This document shows positions 18,553 to 26,681 of a stretch of 55,252 nucleotides of DNA, in pieces. Below the pieces are notes generated by a model. That model was not told the origin of the DNA. It ran no database searches and worked only from the letters and a program-made list of their open reading frames with translations. This stretch comes from Phascolarctobacterium sp. Lineage in GTDB: Bacteria; Bacillota; Negativicutes; Acidaminococcales; Acidaminococcaceae. Made by a program: the position numbers and the translations under genes. Where the stretch lies: positions 1 through 55,252 of the forward strand of contig JAGAPX010000027.1 in the NCBI GenBank assembly GCA_017623055.1, written 5' to 3'. Numbering within the stretch: position 1 is the stretch's first letter; every line of letters starts with the position of its first letter.

Positions 18553-18781
18553 TGCGACACGGCTGACCTGGTCTTCGCCCCCACACTCGCCTGCTGGGTG
18601 GTTCGCTCCTAAGCTTCAGCTCCCCACTACTACACCTCTCGCCAAAAATAATTATGCGTTATACGCTGCGGCAGGACTTACTTCTAAGCTGCACCGTGCT
18701 CATAGCAAATTTTTACGCTACTTACGTGGATCGTTTCGCCTGCAACTGGCATCGACTTGCAACCACAGACCCGAGTCGCAC
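18553..18781 (-). ncRNA. Structured non-coding RNA, about 230 nt, family not recognised
   Basis: The 5' and 3' ends pair into a 10-bp closing helix with one mismatch: TGCGACTCGG (18780-18771) with CCGTGTCGCA (18562-18553). A GTCT/AGAC extension follows immediately inside. Internal hairpins include TAGC/GCTA with a 10-nt loop, GCAG-CTTA/TAAG-CTGC and GCGT/ACGC. The region is clearly GC-richer than the flanking intergenic DNA. A near-consensus promoter starts transcription exactly at the helix. No SD-led ORF is present. No SRP GGAAGG core, RNase P signature, cobalamin B12 box or tmRNA acceptor was found. A 6S-like or raiA-motif-like RNA is conceivable by size and closing stem, but unproven. No U-tract follows the 3' end, so maturation by trimming is suggested. 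Confidence 0.7.
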
Positions 18782-18787
18782 TAGGAT

Positions 18788-18816
18788 ATTATATGCTTTT
18801 CAAAAATTTTCTGCAA
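18788..18816 (-). promoter_or_regulatory. Near-consensus sigma-A promoter of the structured RNA
   Basis: On the minus strand: TTGCAG (18816-18811), exactly 17 nt, then TATAAT (18793-18788). The expected start at 18782/18781 is the first base before the closing helix of the RNA. This is one of the best promoters in the window. Confidence 0.85.
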
Positions 18817-18883
18817 GCCTCTATTTCACATTTATGAAGAAAGTGATATACTAAGTACACTAACCGATGATGGGCGGATAAAA

Positions 18884-19501
18884 ATGATTGCTTTACCACA
18901 ATGTCTGGAATTTCCCTACGATGATCGCAGCAGGGAAGTTTGCGACTTTTACTTACAAATTTTAGAAATTAAAAATAAAAGTGTCTTTATGCACAGCAAG
19001 CAGGTTGCCAACTATTCTGCGAGCATTGCCGCAAATATTGGCTTGCCTCCTGCAGAAGTTGCCTGCATTAAAACAGCAGCACTCCTTCACGATATAGGAC
19101 AGCTTTCCGTACCGAACCTTGTTCTTTCCAAGGTTCCCTACCTTACCAAACGTGAAGAAGCTGCTTACAAGCGTCACTGCTTGGCTGGCGCAGCTATGCT
19201 GGAAAACTTTCCAGAATTTGGACATATTATCAGCATTATCCGTTCGCACCACGAAAAATTCGACGGCACAGGTTATCCCAAACGTCTAAAAGGGCAGAAC
19301 ATCCCTTTGGGAGCACGCATCATCGCCGTGGCAAATTATTATGACCGTTACATCAACCCCTGCACTCAGCACTGGCAAAAAACTCATGCCGAAGCAATTT
19401 CTGAACTGCAAGATAAATCCGGTCAAGACTTTGATCCCCATATCGTAAAAGCTTTTATTGAAAGCGTATTGCCCTCGGCTATTGAAGCTCATAATATTTA
19501 A
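18884..19501 (+). CDS. Compact HD-GYP domain protein
   Basis: 205 aa, essentially one HD-GYP domain with no sensor or receiver part. It carries LLHDIGQLSVP, KRHCLAGAAML, IRSHHEKFDGTGYP (the GYP signature), IPLGARIIAVANYYDRY and a final DFDPHIVKAF. HD-GYP proteins are metal-dependent phosphodiesterases for cyclic dinucleotides. The metal ligands (H, HD, H, HH, D) appear present. The usual Lys of HDIGK is Gln, and the DALTxxRPYR segment is replaced by a short DRYINPCTQ, so activity or substrate may be altered. The ATG at 18884 is preceded by GGGCGGATAAAA. It is monocistronic, divergent from the RNA gene and followed by a strong terminator. Confidence 0.82.
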   Translation: MIALPQCLEFPYDDRSREVCDFYLQILEIKNKSVFMHSKQVANYSASIAANIGLPPAEVACIKTAALLHDIGQLSVPNLVLSKVPYLTKREEAAYKRHCLAGAAMLENFPEFGHIISIIRSHHEKFDGTGYPKRLKGQNIPLGARIIAVANYYDRYINPCTQHWQKTHAEAISELQDKSGQDFDPHIVKAFIESVLPSAIEAHNI

Positions 19502-19540
19502 AACTCTGACTAACTTACACAAGAGAGTCAGAGTTTTTTA
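19501..19540 (+). terminator. Terminator after the HD-GYP gene
   Basis: The 11-bp stem AAACTCTGACT/AGTCAGAGTTT (19501-19511 with 19526-19536), starting within the stop codon, is followed by TTTATTTT. Confidence 0.9.
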
Positions 19541-19608
19541 TTTTGCATAATTAGGTAACAGAGTTTTTCTACATTAGATTTCTACAATCACTTACAGAAA
19601 AAACAAAA

Positions 19609-19634
19609 AGCACTTCAACCGAAGTTGAAGTGCT
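19609..19634 (-). terminator. Terminator of the tRNA cluster
   Basis: A perfect 11-bp stem, AGCACTTCAAC/GTTGAAGTGCT with a 4-nt loop, is followed on the minus strand by TTTTTGTTTTTT. It lies 10 nt after tRNA-Val. Confidence 0.93.
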
Positions 19635-19643
19635 AAGTTCCGA

Positions 19644-19719
19644 TGGTGGTCGCTGACGGGATCGAACCGCCGACATTCTGCTTGTAAGGCAGACGCTCTC
19701 CCAGCTGAGCTAAGCGACC
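19644..19719 (-). tRNA. tRNA-Val (TAC)
   Basis: 76 nt including encoded CCA. Acceptor pair GGTCGCT/AGCGACC, anticodon loop CTTACAA (anticodon TAC), T-loop GTTCGATCC. Last of three tandem tRNAs on one transcript. Confidence 0.97.
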
Positions 19720-19721
19720 AT

Positions 19722-19796
19722 TGGTGACCGGTAGGGGAATCGAACCCCTGATACCGCCGTGAAAGGGCGGTGTCTTAACCGCTTGACCAACCGGCC
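19722..19796 (-). tRNA. tRNA-Glu (TTC)
   Basis: 75 nt including encoded CCA. Acceptor GGCCGGT/ACCGGTC (one G-U pair), anticodon stem CCGCC/GGCGG, loop CTTTCAC (anticodon TTC), T-loop GTTCGATTC. Two nt separate it from tRNA-Val. Confidence 0.97.
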
Positions 19797-19799
19797 AGG

Positions 19800-19875
19800 T
19801 GGCTCCCCGAGTAGGACTCGAACCTACGACATACGGATTAACAGTCCGCCGTTCTACCGACTGAACTATCGGGGA
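19800..19875 (-). tRNA. tRNA-Asn (GTT)
   Basis: 76 nt including encoded CCA. Acceptor TCCCCGA/TCGGGGA, anticodon loop CTGTTAA (anticodon GTT), T-loop GTTCGAGTC, discriminator G. First of the cluster, 3 nt before tRNA-Glu. The AT-rich 110 bp upstream (19876-19986) hold no gene. Confidence 0.97.
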
Positions 19876-19986
19876 ATATCTCTGATGTTTTGCGTTGCTC
19901 AACATCACGAATGTTATTATAAAGGGAATTTATTTGTTTGTCAACACTTTTTCTAAAACTTTAAAAAAAAAATTTTTGAGCAATTT

Positions 19987-20454
19987 TTAGAGGGCTTTTA
20001 CCTTTACCACAATCTTTTGTACGTCGCTCAATTTGCCGTCACGTTGGCAGTTGGGACGATGCAGTTCCCACGGGAAGAAGATGGCAAAATCCCCTGCACT
20101 TAATTTAACGCAATTGGGTTCAGCAGGGTCTTCGTAAAAGAGTACGTCATTTTCTTTGCTCAAGTCTTCAGTTACTACATACTTTTCTTCGTAGGGAGCA
20201 AACCAAATCTCTTCTTCACCACGAGCGATGAATTGTACGTCGATGTAATCGTTATGTTTTTCACTACGACGTTCTGCCTTCGGTTCAGTTGCGTAAGTAT
20301 TTACGCGAGCAAAAACATTGCGACCGTCAATTTCGTATTCACCATTTTCAATATGGCAGAAATCAGTTGCAGCAATATATGCCAAAGCTTTTTGCAAGCC
20401 TTCGCTTACATAAGGAAGAACTTTTGCGATATCACTTTTATTACCAGTAATCAT
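19987..20454 (-). CDS. YhcH/YjgK/YiaL-family beta-barrel protein
   Basis: A 155-aa cupin-like protein of the DUF386 (YhcH/YiaL) family. Typical motifs are KHNDYIDVQFIARGEEEI, LSAGDFAIFFPWELHRPNC (metal-binding His and Glu) and the terminal VVKVKAL. In enterobacteria a member (NanQ/YhcH) acts as a sialic acid anomerase, and others lie near sugar catabolism genes. No sugar pathway adjoins it here, so the substrate is open. ATG at 20454 has an AGAAGGTG SD 6 nt upstream. The GTG at 20463 overlaps it. Probably monocistronic. Confidence 0.85.
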   Translation of the reverse strand: MITGNKSDIAKVLPYVSEGLQKALAYIAATDFCHIENGEYEIDGRNVFARVNTYATEPKAERRSEKHNDYIDVQFIARGEEEIWFAPYEEKYVVTEDLSKENDVLFYEDPAEPNCVKLSAGDFAIFFPWELHRPNCQRDGKLSDVQKIVVKVKAL

Positions 20455-20583
20455 GTAAATCACCTTCTACTTTCATTGTATAGGTATATTTTAACATAAA
20501 TGCTTTACAAAAGCGACGGGGCATAATAAAATGCTTATATCTATGATTAGAAACAAGCAAAAATAATTTGTAAGAGGTATAAA

Positions 20584-22140
20584 ATGAGCTACTTAAACGT
20601 CACTAATGTTTCCCACTCTTTTGGCGGTCGCCAAATTTTGGAAGATGTTTCTTTTAAATTATTGCGCGGTGAGCACGTTGGCCTTGTTGGTGCTAATGGC
20701 GAAGGTAAATCCACCTTCTTGAACATCGTTACAGGTCACTTGCAACCGGATGAAGGCAAAGTAGAATGGCCCGGTAAAGTAAGCGTTGGTTATCTTGACC
20801 AACAAAGCACCTTGGAAAAAGGTATGACCATCCGCGAAGTACTGCGCACTGCTTTCCAAGGCATGTACGAAATGGAACAACAAATGTTGGACCTGTACGA
20901 CAAAATGGGCGACGCTACTCCCGAGGAACTGGACAAGATGATGAACACCGTTGGCGAAATCCAATCTGAACTGGAACACAGCGGTTTCTACTCCCTTGAC
21001 GCTAAAATTGAAGAAGTTGCTAACGGCTTAGGCTTGGGTAGCGTTGGTCTTGACCGTGACGTTGCAGACCTTTCCGGTGGTCAACGTAGCAAGGTTCTGC
21101 TGACCAAATTGTTACTGCAAAACTCCAACATTCTGCTTTTGGACGAACCTACCAACTATCTTGACGTTGAACATATTGAATGGCTCACCAAGTTCCTGCA
21201 AAACTACGAGCACGCATTCATCCTTATCTCCCACGACATTACCTTCCTTAATAATGTAGTAAACGTTATCTATCATTTGGAAAACAGCAACTTGACCCGT
21301 TACACCGGCGACTACAACCGCTTCCAAGAAATGTATGCTATTTACAAATCTCAACAAGAAGCCGCTTACGAGCGCCAACAACAAGAGGTTGCTAAACTGG
21401 AAGACTTCATTGCCCGCAACAAGGCTCGCGTTGCAACTACTAATATGGCAAAAAGCCGTCAACGTAAGCTGGACAAGATGGAAATGATTGAAAAGCCTCG
21501 CGAAAAAATTAAACCCACCTTTAAATTCCGCGAAGCTCGTACTCCCAGCCGCTTCATCGTTGAGGCTAAGGACTTGGTATTAGGTTATGATACGCCCCTT
21601 ACCCGTCCCGTTACCTTCAATTTGGAACGTGGTCAAAAAATTGCCATCCGTGGTGTAAACGGTTTGGGTAAAACCACACTCCTCAAAACCATTCTTGGTC
21701 TTATCCCCCCTGTTAGCGGTAAGGTTGATCTGGGCGAATTCCTGCAACCCGGTTACTTTGAACAAGAAGAACGTGAGAAAAACGAAAAAACTGCTTTGGA
21801 AGACGTGTGGGATGAATATCCCGGTCTTACCAATTACGAAGTTCGTGCTGCTCTCGCAGGCTGCGGCTTAACTAACGAACACATCACCAGTAAAGTTTTC
21901 GTTCTTAGTGGTGGCGAAGCTGCCAAAGTACGTCTTTGCAAGCTGATGCTGAAAGACATCAACTGGCTGGTACTGGACGAACCTACCAACCACTTGGACG
22001 TTGACGCAAAAGAAGAATTGCAACGTGCTATTAAAGCCTTCAAAGGTAGCGTCCTGCTCGTATCCCACGAACCTGAATTCTACGAAGGATGGATTGACAA
22101 AGTGTGGAACATCGAGGACTGGACAACTAAAATCATCTAA
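20584..22140 (+). CDS. ABC-F family ATPase (YbiT/YkpA-like)
   Basis: A soluble protein with two ABC domains in 518 aa. ABC1 has GANGEGKST, LSGGQRSK and LLLLDEPTNYLD. A charged interdomain linker (P-site tRNA interaction motif, about 245-315) follows. ABC2 has GVNGLGKTT, LSGGEAAK and WLVLDEPTNHLD. It has no membrane part. ABC-F proteins bind the ribosomal E-site and rescue stalled or antibiotic-bound ribosomes. The short linker and lack of a C-terminal extension resemble the housekeeping YbiT/YkpA group rather than a resistance factor. AGAGG SD, single-gene unit with its own terminator. Confidence 0.92.
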   Translation: MSYLNVTNVSHSFGGRQILEDVSFKLLRGEHVGLVGANGEGKSTFLNIVTGHLQPDEGKVEWPGKVSVGYLDQQSTLEKGMTIREVLRTAFQGMYEMEQQMLDLYDKMGDATPEELDKMMNTVGEIQSELEHSGFYSLDAKIEEVANGLGLGSVGLDRDVADLSGGQRSKVLLTKLLLQNSNILLLDEPTNYLDVEHIEWLTKFLQNYEHAFILISHDITFLNNVVNVIYHLENSNLTRYTGDYNRFQEMYAIYKSQQEAAYERQQQEVAKLEDFIARNKARVATTNMAKSRQRKLDKMEMIEKPREKIKPTFKFREARTPSRFIVEAKDLVLGYDTPLTRPVTFNLERGQKIAIRGVNGLGKTTLLKTILGLIPPVSGKVDLGEFLQPGYFEQEEREKNEKTALEDVWDEYPGLTNYEVRAALAGCGLTNEHITSKVFVLSGGEAAKVRLCKLMLKDINWLVLDEPTNHLDVDAKEELQRAIKAFKGSVLLVSHEPEFYEGWIDKVWNIEDWTTKII

Positions 22141-22148
22141 TAAACAGC

Positions 22149-22178
22149 AAAGGCATTACCGAAAGGTAATGCCTTTTT
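22149..22178. terminator. Bidirectional terminator
   Basis: A 12-bp stem, AAAGGCATTACC/GGTAATGCCTTT with GAAA loop, plus T-tract, lies between the ABC-F and desulfoferrodoxin genes (convergent). Confidence 0.93.
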
Positions 22179-22189
22179 ATTATGCCCTT

Positions 22190-22570
22190 TTAAAATTTCG
22201 CTACCCACAAGCCGTGGAGATTGCAGTACTCATAAACTGCCAACGGTTTTTCATCTTCAGCGAGAAGGAACTCTGCATTGGGTTTTTCGCCAGCGTTCAA
22301 TACTCTGCGATGACCGCCTTTGTCAGTTTCCAGATATACCCATTGAATCCAATGTTCCGGAACCATGGGATGATCTACGCTACCAACATTCACAACAACT
22401 TTGTTGCCTTCAACAGTGAATACGGGAACATGTTTTTCTTGAGCTGCGTCAGTAGTGTTGGGAACAAGCTCTACCATTTTTTCGCCACAGCACATCATCG
22501 GCACACCGCCGTCATGAATCAAGCCGATCATATTACCACAATGTTTGCACAGGAAAAATTTTCTAGTCAT
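22190..22570 (-). CDS. dfx: Desulfoferrodoxin (superoxide reductase)
   Basis: Reduces superoxide to hydrogen peroxide without making oxygen, a typical anaerobe defence. The N-terminal desulforedoxin-like centre I has CKHC and MCCG (four Cys for Fe). Centre II of the neelaredoxin fold has EKHVP, DHPM, EHWI and the Cys/His pair in CNLHG near the end. All expected ligands are present, so this is the two-centre form (126 aa from ATG 22570). ATG 22570 has GGAG 8 nt upstream. A GTG at 22579 overlaps that SD. Confidence 0.95.
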   Translation of the reverse strand: MTRKFFLCKHCGNMIGLIHDGGVPMMCCGEKMVELVPNTTDAAQEKHVPVFTVEGNKVVVNVGSVDHPMVPEHWIQWVYLETDKGGHRRVLNAGEKPNAEFLLAEDEKPLAVYEYCNLHGLWVAKF

Positions 22571-22629
22571 TTTTCTCACTCCTTATTTATTTTAAATTCG
22601 TATTTAATTCCTTGGACTTCTATGCTTTT

Positions 22630-22658
22630 ATTATAAACGTTACGAGCTAACAATACAA
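22630..22658 (-). promoter_or_regulatory. Promoter of desulfoferrodoxin
   Basis: On the minus strand: TTGTAT (22658-22653), 17-nt spacer, TATAAT (22635-22630), about 60 nt before the ATG. Confidence 0.65.
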
Positions 22659-22704
22659 TGACTTCACTAATTTTTCACGAAGAAAATTCCACGGAAAATT
22701 ATTT

Positions 22705-23340
22705 TCATTTACGTTTATTGAAAAGCTTAAATAAATCTACCTTCTCTTCAGACATAAATTGGTAACCAGGAGCAAGCTCTGCCGCACGGTCACGAGCTGC
22801 TTCTAAATCATGAAACACGTCCCACTTCGCCTGCACAAGTTGCTTGCCATACAAACGCAATAAAAAAGCAGGGTGATAAGTCGCAATACAATCAAAACCT
22901 TGGCGAGTACGAAACCATTGTCCGCGGTCACGGGTAATACGCATCTCGGGAGTTCCTAAGTAATGCATGGCAACACCACCCAAGGCTACAACAACTTTGG
23001 GTTTGATAATCTCAAGCTCCCTGTCCAGCCAAAGCTTAGCGCAAAAATCAGCTTCCGCAATATCAGGAGTACGATTATTTTTAGGACGACATTTAATTAC
23101 GTTAGTAGTAAGCACTCTATCGCGAGTCATCTTCGCCGCCCACAACGCTTTATCCAACAGTTGTCCGGAAGGACCAATCAACGGACAACCGTAATCATCT
23201 TCCACACTACCAGGTCCCTCCCCCACAAAAACTATGGGGCTTTCCGGATTGCCAAACCAGCCAACAGGACTTTTACAATCCTTGCGTAAATAACATTGGC
23301 TACAATTATTCAATTCATTTTCTAAATCTTTTAAATCCAC
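22705..23340 (-). CDS. Family 4 uracil-DNA glycosylase (Fe-S)
   Basis: Removes uracil from DNA in base-excision repair. An N-terminal CSQCYLRKDC and later KCRPKN and FCAK supply the four cysteines of the 4Fe-4S cluster typical of family 4. The active-site motif is VGEGPGSVED and the C-terminal motif is YHPAFLLR. The length of 211 aa is normal. It starts at GTG 23340 with a GGGGGAATAGATT SD context. It lies 18 bp after the lipase-like gene on the same strand. A link to the adjacent superoxide reductase gene (oxidative and DNA damage) is only suggestive. Confidence 0.92.
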   Translation of the reverse strand: MDLKDLENELNNCSQCYLRKDCKSPVGWFGNPESPIVFVGEGPGSVEDDYGCPLIGPSGQLLDKALWAAKMTRDRVLTTNVIKCRPKNNRTPDIAEADFCAKLWLDRELEIIKPKVVVALGGVAMHYLGTPEMRITRDRGQWFRTRQGFDCIATYHPAFLLRLYGKQLVQAKWDVFHDLEAARDRAAELAPGYQFMSEEKVDLFKLFNKRK

Positions 23341-23358
23341 AATCTATTCCCCCGCAAC

Positions 23359-24732
23359 TTAGTAATAGCAGAACAGCTTTTGTTGTTCCACAGTCACAAA
23401 GGGTAAATGCCTTTGCAATTCTTCTTTAGCGCTGAGCAAATTTTCACCGGTAGCTTGAATATTACCAGTAGCAGAAACCTTTTTGGCAAAGGTAACAATG
23501 CTCATCAAAGAACCATCTGCTTTAAACACACCTTGGTTCAGCACAATATACCAGTAATCTTTATCTTTAGATTGATTTCCGTCAATACCACAGATAACAA
23601 CGTATTCGGCACCAACTTCCCTGCTTAAACGCATAATGTCTTCGTGACGATAAAAGGTTTCTGCGTTAAGAGCGTCATCCATAACTACATAGGAAGGCAA
23701 CATTCCCATATACTCTTCTGCAATCAAACGCTTGATATCCGGAACGTAGGGACGCTTTGCCAAACCGGGAGAGCTATGCATCCACAAGGCAACCAAGGGT
23801 TTTCCAGCAGTAACCTTGTTGTAAGGCAAGGCCTTAGTAATTCCAGCAGCAACTGCTTTATCAAAGGCTTTATAATATTCGCTAACGCTGTAGTCAACAT
23901 ACATGGCAATATCGTGATTATTACTGCTAATTCTCGGAGAGATATGGTACTTTACATGCTCACCAAATTGTTTATAGCCTCCAAAGAAAGTTTGCAGACT
24001 ACCGGGAATTGGGTCAGAAGTATTGGTAACACGTAGCAAATCAATTTTATCGCCATATTCCATAGCGAACTCATCATTACCAATAGCAGGCGCTCCAAAA
24101 GTAATAACGGTAAATTTTTCCTTAGGCATTCCTAAACTGATAAGTCTTTCACCCAAAAGAGTAGCAGCTGCACCGCCAAGACTATGACCAGTCAAAATCA
24201 AATGAGAGTTAGGCGTTTCATAAACCTTTTTGAAAACGCCCTTGAACTTGCTGTTAGCATCCACTACGGAAGAACGCAGAACGGAATCCACATAAGTATT
24301 AAAACCTTCGTGTACGGCAGGCTTCTTTTCTTGGGGATCACGTTTAGCAATTGCTTCCATTTCTTCTAAAGTTGTACCACCATAAGCAGTATGGGAAGTT
24401 TTCAGATTGATGCCCCAATCTTTTTTATTGGTAGTACCTTTAAAGGTAACCATATAAAGCTCCATACCGCAATCAGCACAAGTGTTGCTGGCAATGGAAA
24501 AATTGGTACGCACATCTTCGTCCTCAAAGGTATAGGGAGCAATCTCCCAACCGTGACTACGCATAAAGCTGAACTCACTGGAACGCTCCGGCAAGTACAC
24601 GCCCAAGCAGGACGCAGCAGAAATAGCTGTATAGTAGCTATCACGCAATTGTTCTTTTATAGATTTTTCTGCGGCAAAAGCAGTAGTGCCATAAAAGCAT
24701 AGGCACAAAAGTGCAAGCAGAATTTTTTTCAT
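23359..24732 (-). CDS. Exported class 3 lipase-like protein
   Basis: A Sec signal peptide (about residues 1-21, ending AFAA) is followed by an alpha/beta-hydrolase of the lipase class 3 type. The nucleophile elbow is LILTGHSLGGAAATLLGERL (Ser in GHSLGG), an Asp follows in NTSDPIPG, and a His lies in the HDIAMYVDYS stretch. Family members act on lipids, but specificity cannot be read here. After the lipase core (about residue 320) comes a second domain of about 140 residues with no recognised family. It resembles small periplasmic beta/alpha domains. ATG 24732 has a GGAGGA SD 7 nt upstream. The ATG at 24747 overlaps that SD. In a diderm it would act in the periplasm or beyond. Confidence 0.78.
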   Translation of the reverse strand: MKKILLALLCLCFYGTTAFAAEKSIKEQLRDSYYTAISAASCLGVYLPERSSEFSFMRSHGWEIAPYTFEDEDVRTNFSIASNTCADCGMELYMVTFKGTTNKKDWGINLKTSHTAYGGTTLEEMEAIAKRDPQEKKPAVHEGFNTYVDSVLRSSVVDANSKFKGVFKKVYETPNSHLILTGHSLGGAAATLLGERLISLGMPKEKFTVITFGAPAIGNDEFAMEYGDKIDLLRVTNTSDPIPGSLQTFFGGYKQFGEHVKYHISPRISSNNHDIAMYVDYSVSEYYKAFDKAVAAGITKALPYNKVTAGKPLVALWMHSSPGLAKRPYVPDIKRLIAEEYMGMLPSYVVMDDALNAETFYRHEDIMRLSREVGAEYVVICGIDGNQSKDKDYWYIVLNQGVFKADGSLMSIVTFAKKVSATGNIQATGENLLSAKEELQRHLPFVTVEQQKLFCYY

Positions 24733-24806
24733 AGGGTAATCCTCCATTTGATAAGTATTCCTGCCTTAATTATAAAATACTTTCTGGAAAATGACAAACA
24801 AGCAAA

Positions 24807-24838
24807 AAACTCCACCCTACTTTCGTAGAGTGGAGTTT
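24807..24838. terminator. Terminator after the sugar-transport operon
   Basis: A 14-bp stem AAACTCCACCCTAC/GTAGAGTGGAGTTT with one mismatch; on the minus strand it is followed by TTTG. Confidence 0.88.
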
Positions 24839-24842
24839 AATT

Positions 24843-25598
24843 TTAGATTTCGTATTTAGCTTTCAGTTCAGCAAGGTGTGCTTCCAGTTCAGTGGTGTTT
24901 TCAAAGCCACAGCAGTATTCCATTACGAGGATTGCTTTGGGAGCGTGGGTCTTAATTGCCGGGAACAGTTTGTCCCAGTCAATGGTGCCTTGCCATACGG
25001 GCAAATGGTCGTCGCCATTACCATCGTTGTCGTGAATGTGGAAGGCAAATAATTTGCTGCCCAATTTTTCTACAACAGCAGGAATATCCCAACCGTTAAC
25101 GTGAGCATGACCTGTATCAATCAAGGACATTGCTTGAGGGAAGCGTTCAAAAAGTGCATAGTATTCTTCCAAGGTGAAGAGCACGTTGCCTTTGGAGCGC
25201 AGGCCTACATTTTCGATTACCAAGGTTACGCCGTACTTTTGCGCCATCTCCAACAGTTCTGCCAAACGGGAGATTACCAGCTCTTGACCAGCTTTGATAT
25301 CAGCGGGCAAACATTCGTTGGTATGTACTACTACGAATTGGGAGTTAATTTTTTGCGCATATTTGAAGGTTGCTTCAAAAGCAGGCAGGTAGTTGAGGTT
25401 AGCTTCGTCAGCCAAATCAACTGCTACGCAGGGACCATGAATGCTAAATTCGCGGTCGCCCCAAACAGCGGTTTCTTCGTCCCAATAATAGTCATGACCA
25501 AATTCATAGAAAAATTCAATTCCGTATTCAGTGTTCAGCGGACGGATGCCAAATTTTCTGAAGCCGGGGAAAAGCAAATCACTTACTGCAATTTTCAT
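24843..25598 (-). CDS. Sugar phosphate isomerase/epimerase-like TIM barrel
   Basis: 251 aa of the xylose-isomerase-like/AP endonuclease 2 fold. Acidic and His metal ligands sit in VIENVGLR, SLIDTGHAHVNG, FHIHDNDGNGDDHLP and VMEYCCG. Such proteins isomerise or epimerise sugars or inositols using a divalent metal. It is the last gene after the carbohydrate ABC transporter (3 bp after the ATPase), which implies it acts on the imported compound. The sugar is not identifiable. Confidence 0.82.
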   Translation of the reverse strand: MKIAVSDLLFPGFRKFGIRPLNTEYGIEFFYEFGHDYYWDEETAVWGDREFSIHGPCVAVDLADEANLNYLPAFEATFKYAQKINSQFVVVHTNECLPADIKAGQELVISRLAELLEMAQKYGVTLVIENVGLRSKGNVLFTLEEYYALFERFPQAMSLIDTGHAHVNGWDIPAVVEKLGSKLFAFHIHDNDGNGDDHLPVWQGTIDWDKLFPAIKTHAPKAILVMEYCCGFENTTELEAHLAELKAKYEI

Positions 25599-25601
25599 TT
25601 T

Positions 25602-26681
25602 TTACTCCTTAACATAACCAATGTTCATTTCGGTTTCCACGTCAAACAAGTTTACATTATTCCAGTCGAAGTCGAAGCCAACTACATCGCGCAGGTCGAT
25701 GTTTTGGTTGCTGTCTTGGATAAAGAAGGTTTGGCCATCAGCCAAGGTAAGGCTTGCGGTTTTAAGGTTACCGGTGTTTTCCATAAAGTCCACGGTGCCT
25801 TTAACCATTGCTTCGTCAAATTTGGGAGTAGCAGCTTCAGGACGCAAGCCGAAGATAACTTCCTCACGAGTGCCAACAATTTTCAGCCATTCGTCAGGAA
25901 TTTCTACGCTGCATTCACCGATTACAATGTTGCTGCCCTCAATACGAGCTTTAACAACGTTCATTGCCGGGGAGCCGATAAAGGTAGCAACGAACACGTT
26001 TGCCGGATGATGATAAATAGTATCCGGAGTATCAATTTGTTGAACTTTACCTTTATTCATAACCGCAATACGATCAGCAACGGTCATTGCTTCGATTTGG
26101 TCATGGGTAACGTAAATCATGGTAGGACGGAACATTTCGTGAATCTTTACAAGTTCAGTACGTGCTTTTTGGCGCAATTGAGCGTCAAGGTTGGAAAGAG
26201 GTTCGTCCAACAAGAAGTAGGGAGATTGTTTAACCAGCGCACGGCACAAAGCAACACGTTGTTTTTGACCACCGGAAAGTTCGTGGGTCTTTTTGTGTTC
26301 TTGACCACGCAGGTGGAGGATGTCCAGTGCTTGATAGGTGCGTTTTTCAATTTCTTCTTTAGGAAGTTTTTGCAATACTAAGCCAAAGGTGATGTTGTCC
26401 CAAACGCTAAGGTGCGGGAACAGTGCGTAGCTTTGGAATACCATTGCGATGTTACGTTCTCCGGGAGGAATGTCGTTAACAACTTTGCCATCCATGTAGA
26501 GCTCGCCACCAGTAATTTCTTCAAAGCCTGCAATCATACGCAGGGTAGTGGTTTTGCCGCAGCCGGAGGGTCCCAAGAGAATTAAGCGTTCGCCTCTGCG
26601 AATTTCTAAGTTCAAATCTTCTACGACAACAGTTTTGCCGTAGGCTTTATTTACGTGAGAAAATACAATGCTATGATCCAT
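25602..26681 (-). CDS. Carbohydrate ABC transporter ATPase (UgpC/MalK type)
   Basis: 359 aa: Walker A GPSGCGKTT, Q-loop FQSYALFPH, signature ELSGGQKQR, Walker B PYFLLDEPLSNLDAQLR, H-loop VTHDQIEAM. A C-terminal TOBE/OB-type regulatory domain (about 240-359) includes GLRPE, typical of CUT1 ATPases. TAATG overlap with the upstream permease gene. Confidence 0.93.
   Translation of the reverse strand: MDHSIVFSHVNKAYGKTVVVEDLNLEIRRGERLILLGPSGCGKTTTLRMIAGFEEITGGELYMDGKVVNDIPPGERNIAMVFQSYALFPHLSVWDNITFGLVLQKLPKEEIEKRTYQALDILHLRGQEHKKTHELSGGQKQRVALCRALVKQSPYFLLDEPLSNLDAQLRQKARTELVKIHEMFRPTMIYVTHDQIEAMTVADRIAVMNKGKVQQIDTPDTIYHHPANVFVATFIGSPAMNVVKARIEGSNIVIGECSVEIPDEWLKIVGTREEVIFGLRPEAATPKFDEAMVKGTVDFMENTGNLKTASLTLADGQTFFIQDSNQNIDLRDVVGFDFDWNNVNLFDVETEMNIGYVKE

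Noticed and set aside
18641-18673. A plus-strand stretch coding A-K-N-N-Y-A-L-Y-A-A-A, reminiscent of a tmRNA proteolysis tag.
   Set aside because: No stop follows the tag, and no tRNA-like acceptor/T-arm, CCA end or 5' GGG..GATTCGAC segment flanks it. The promoter and closing helix point to the minus strand. Coincidence within the structured RNA.
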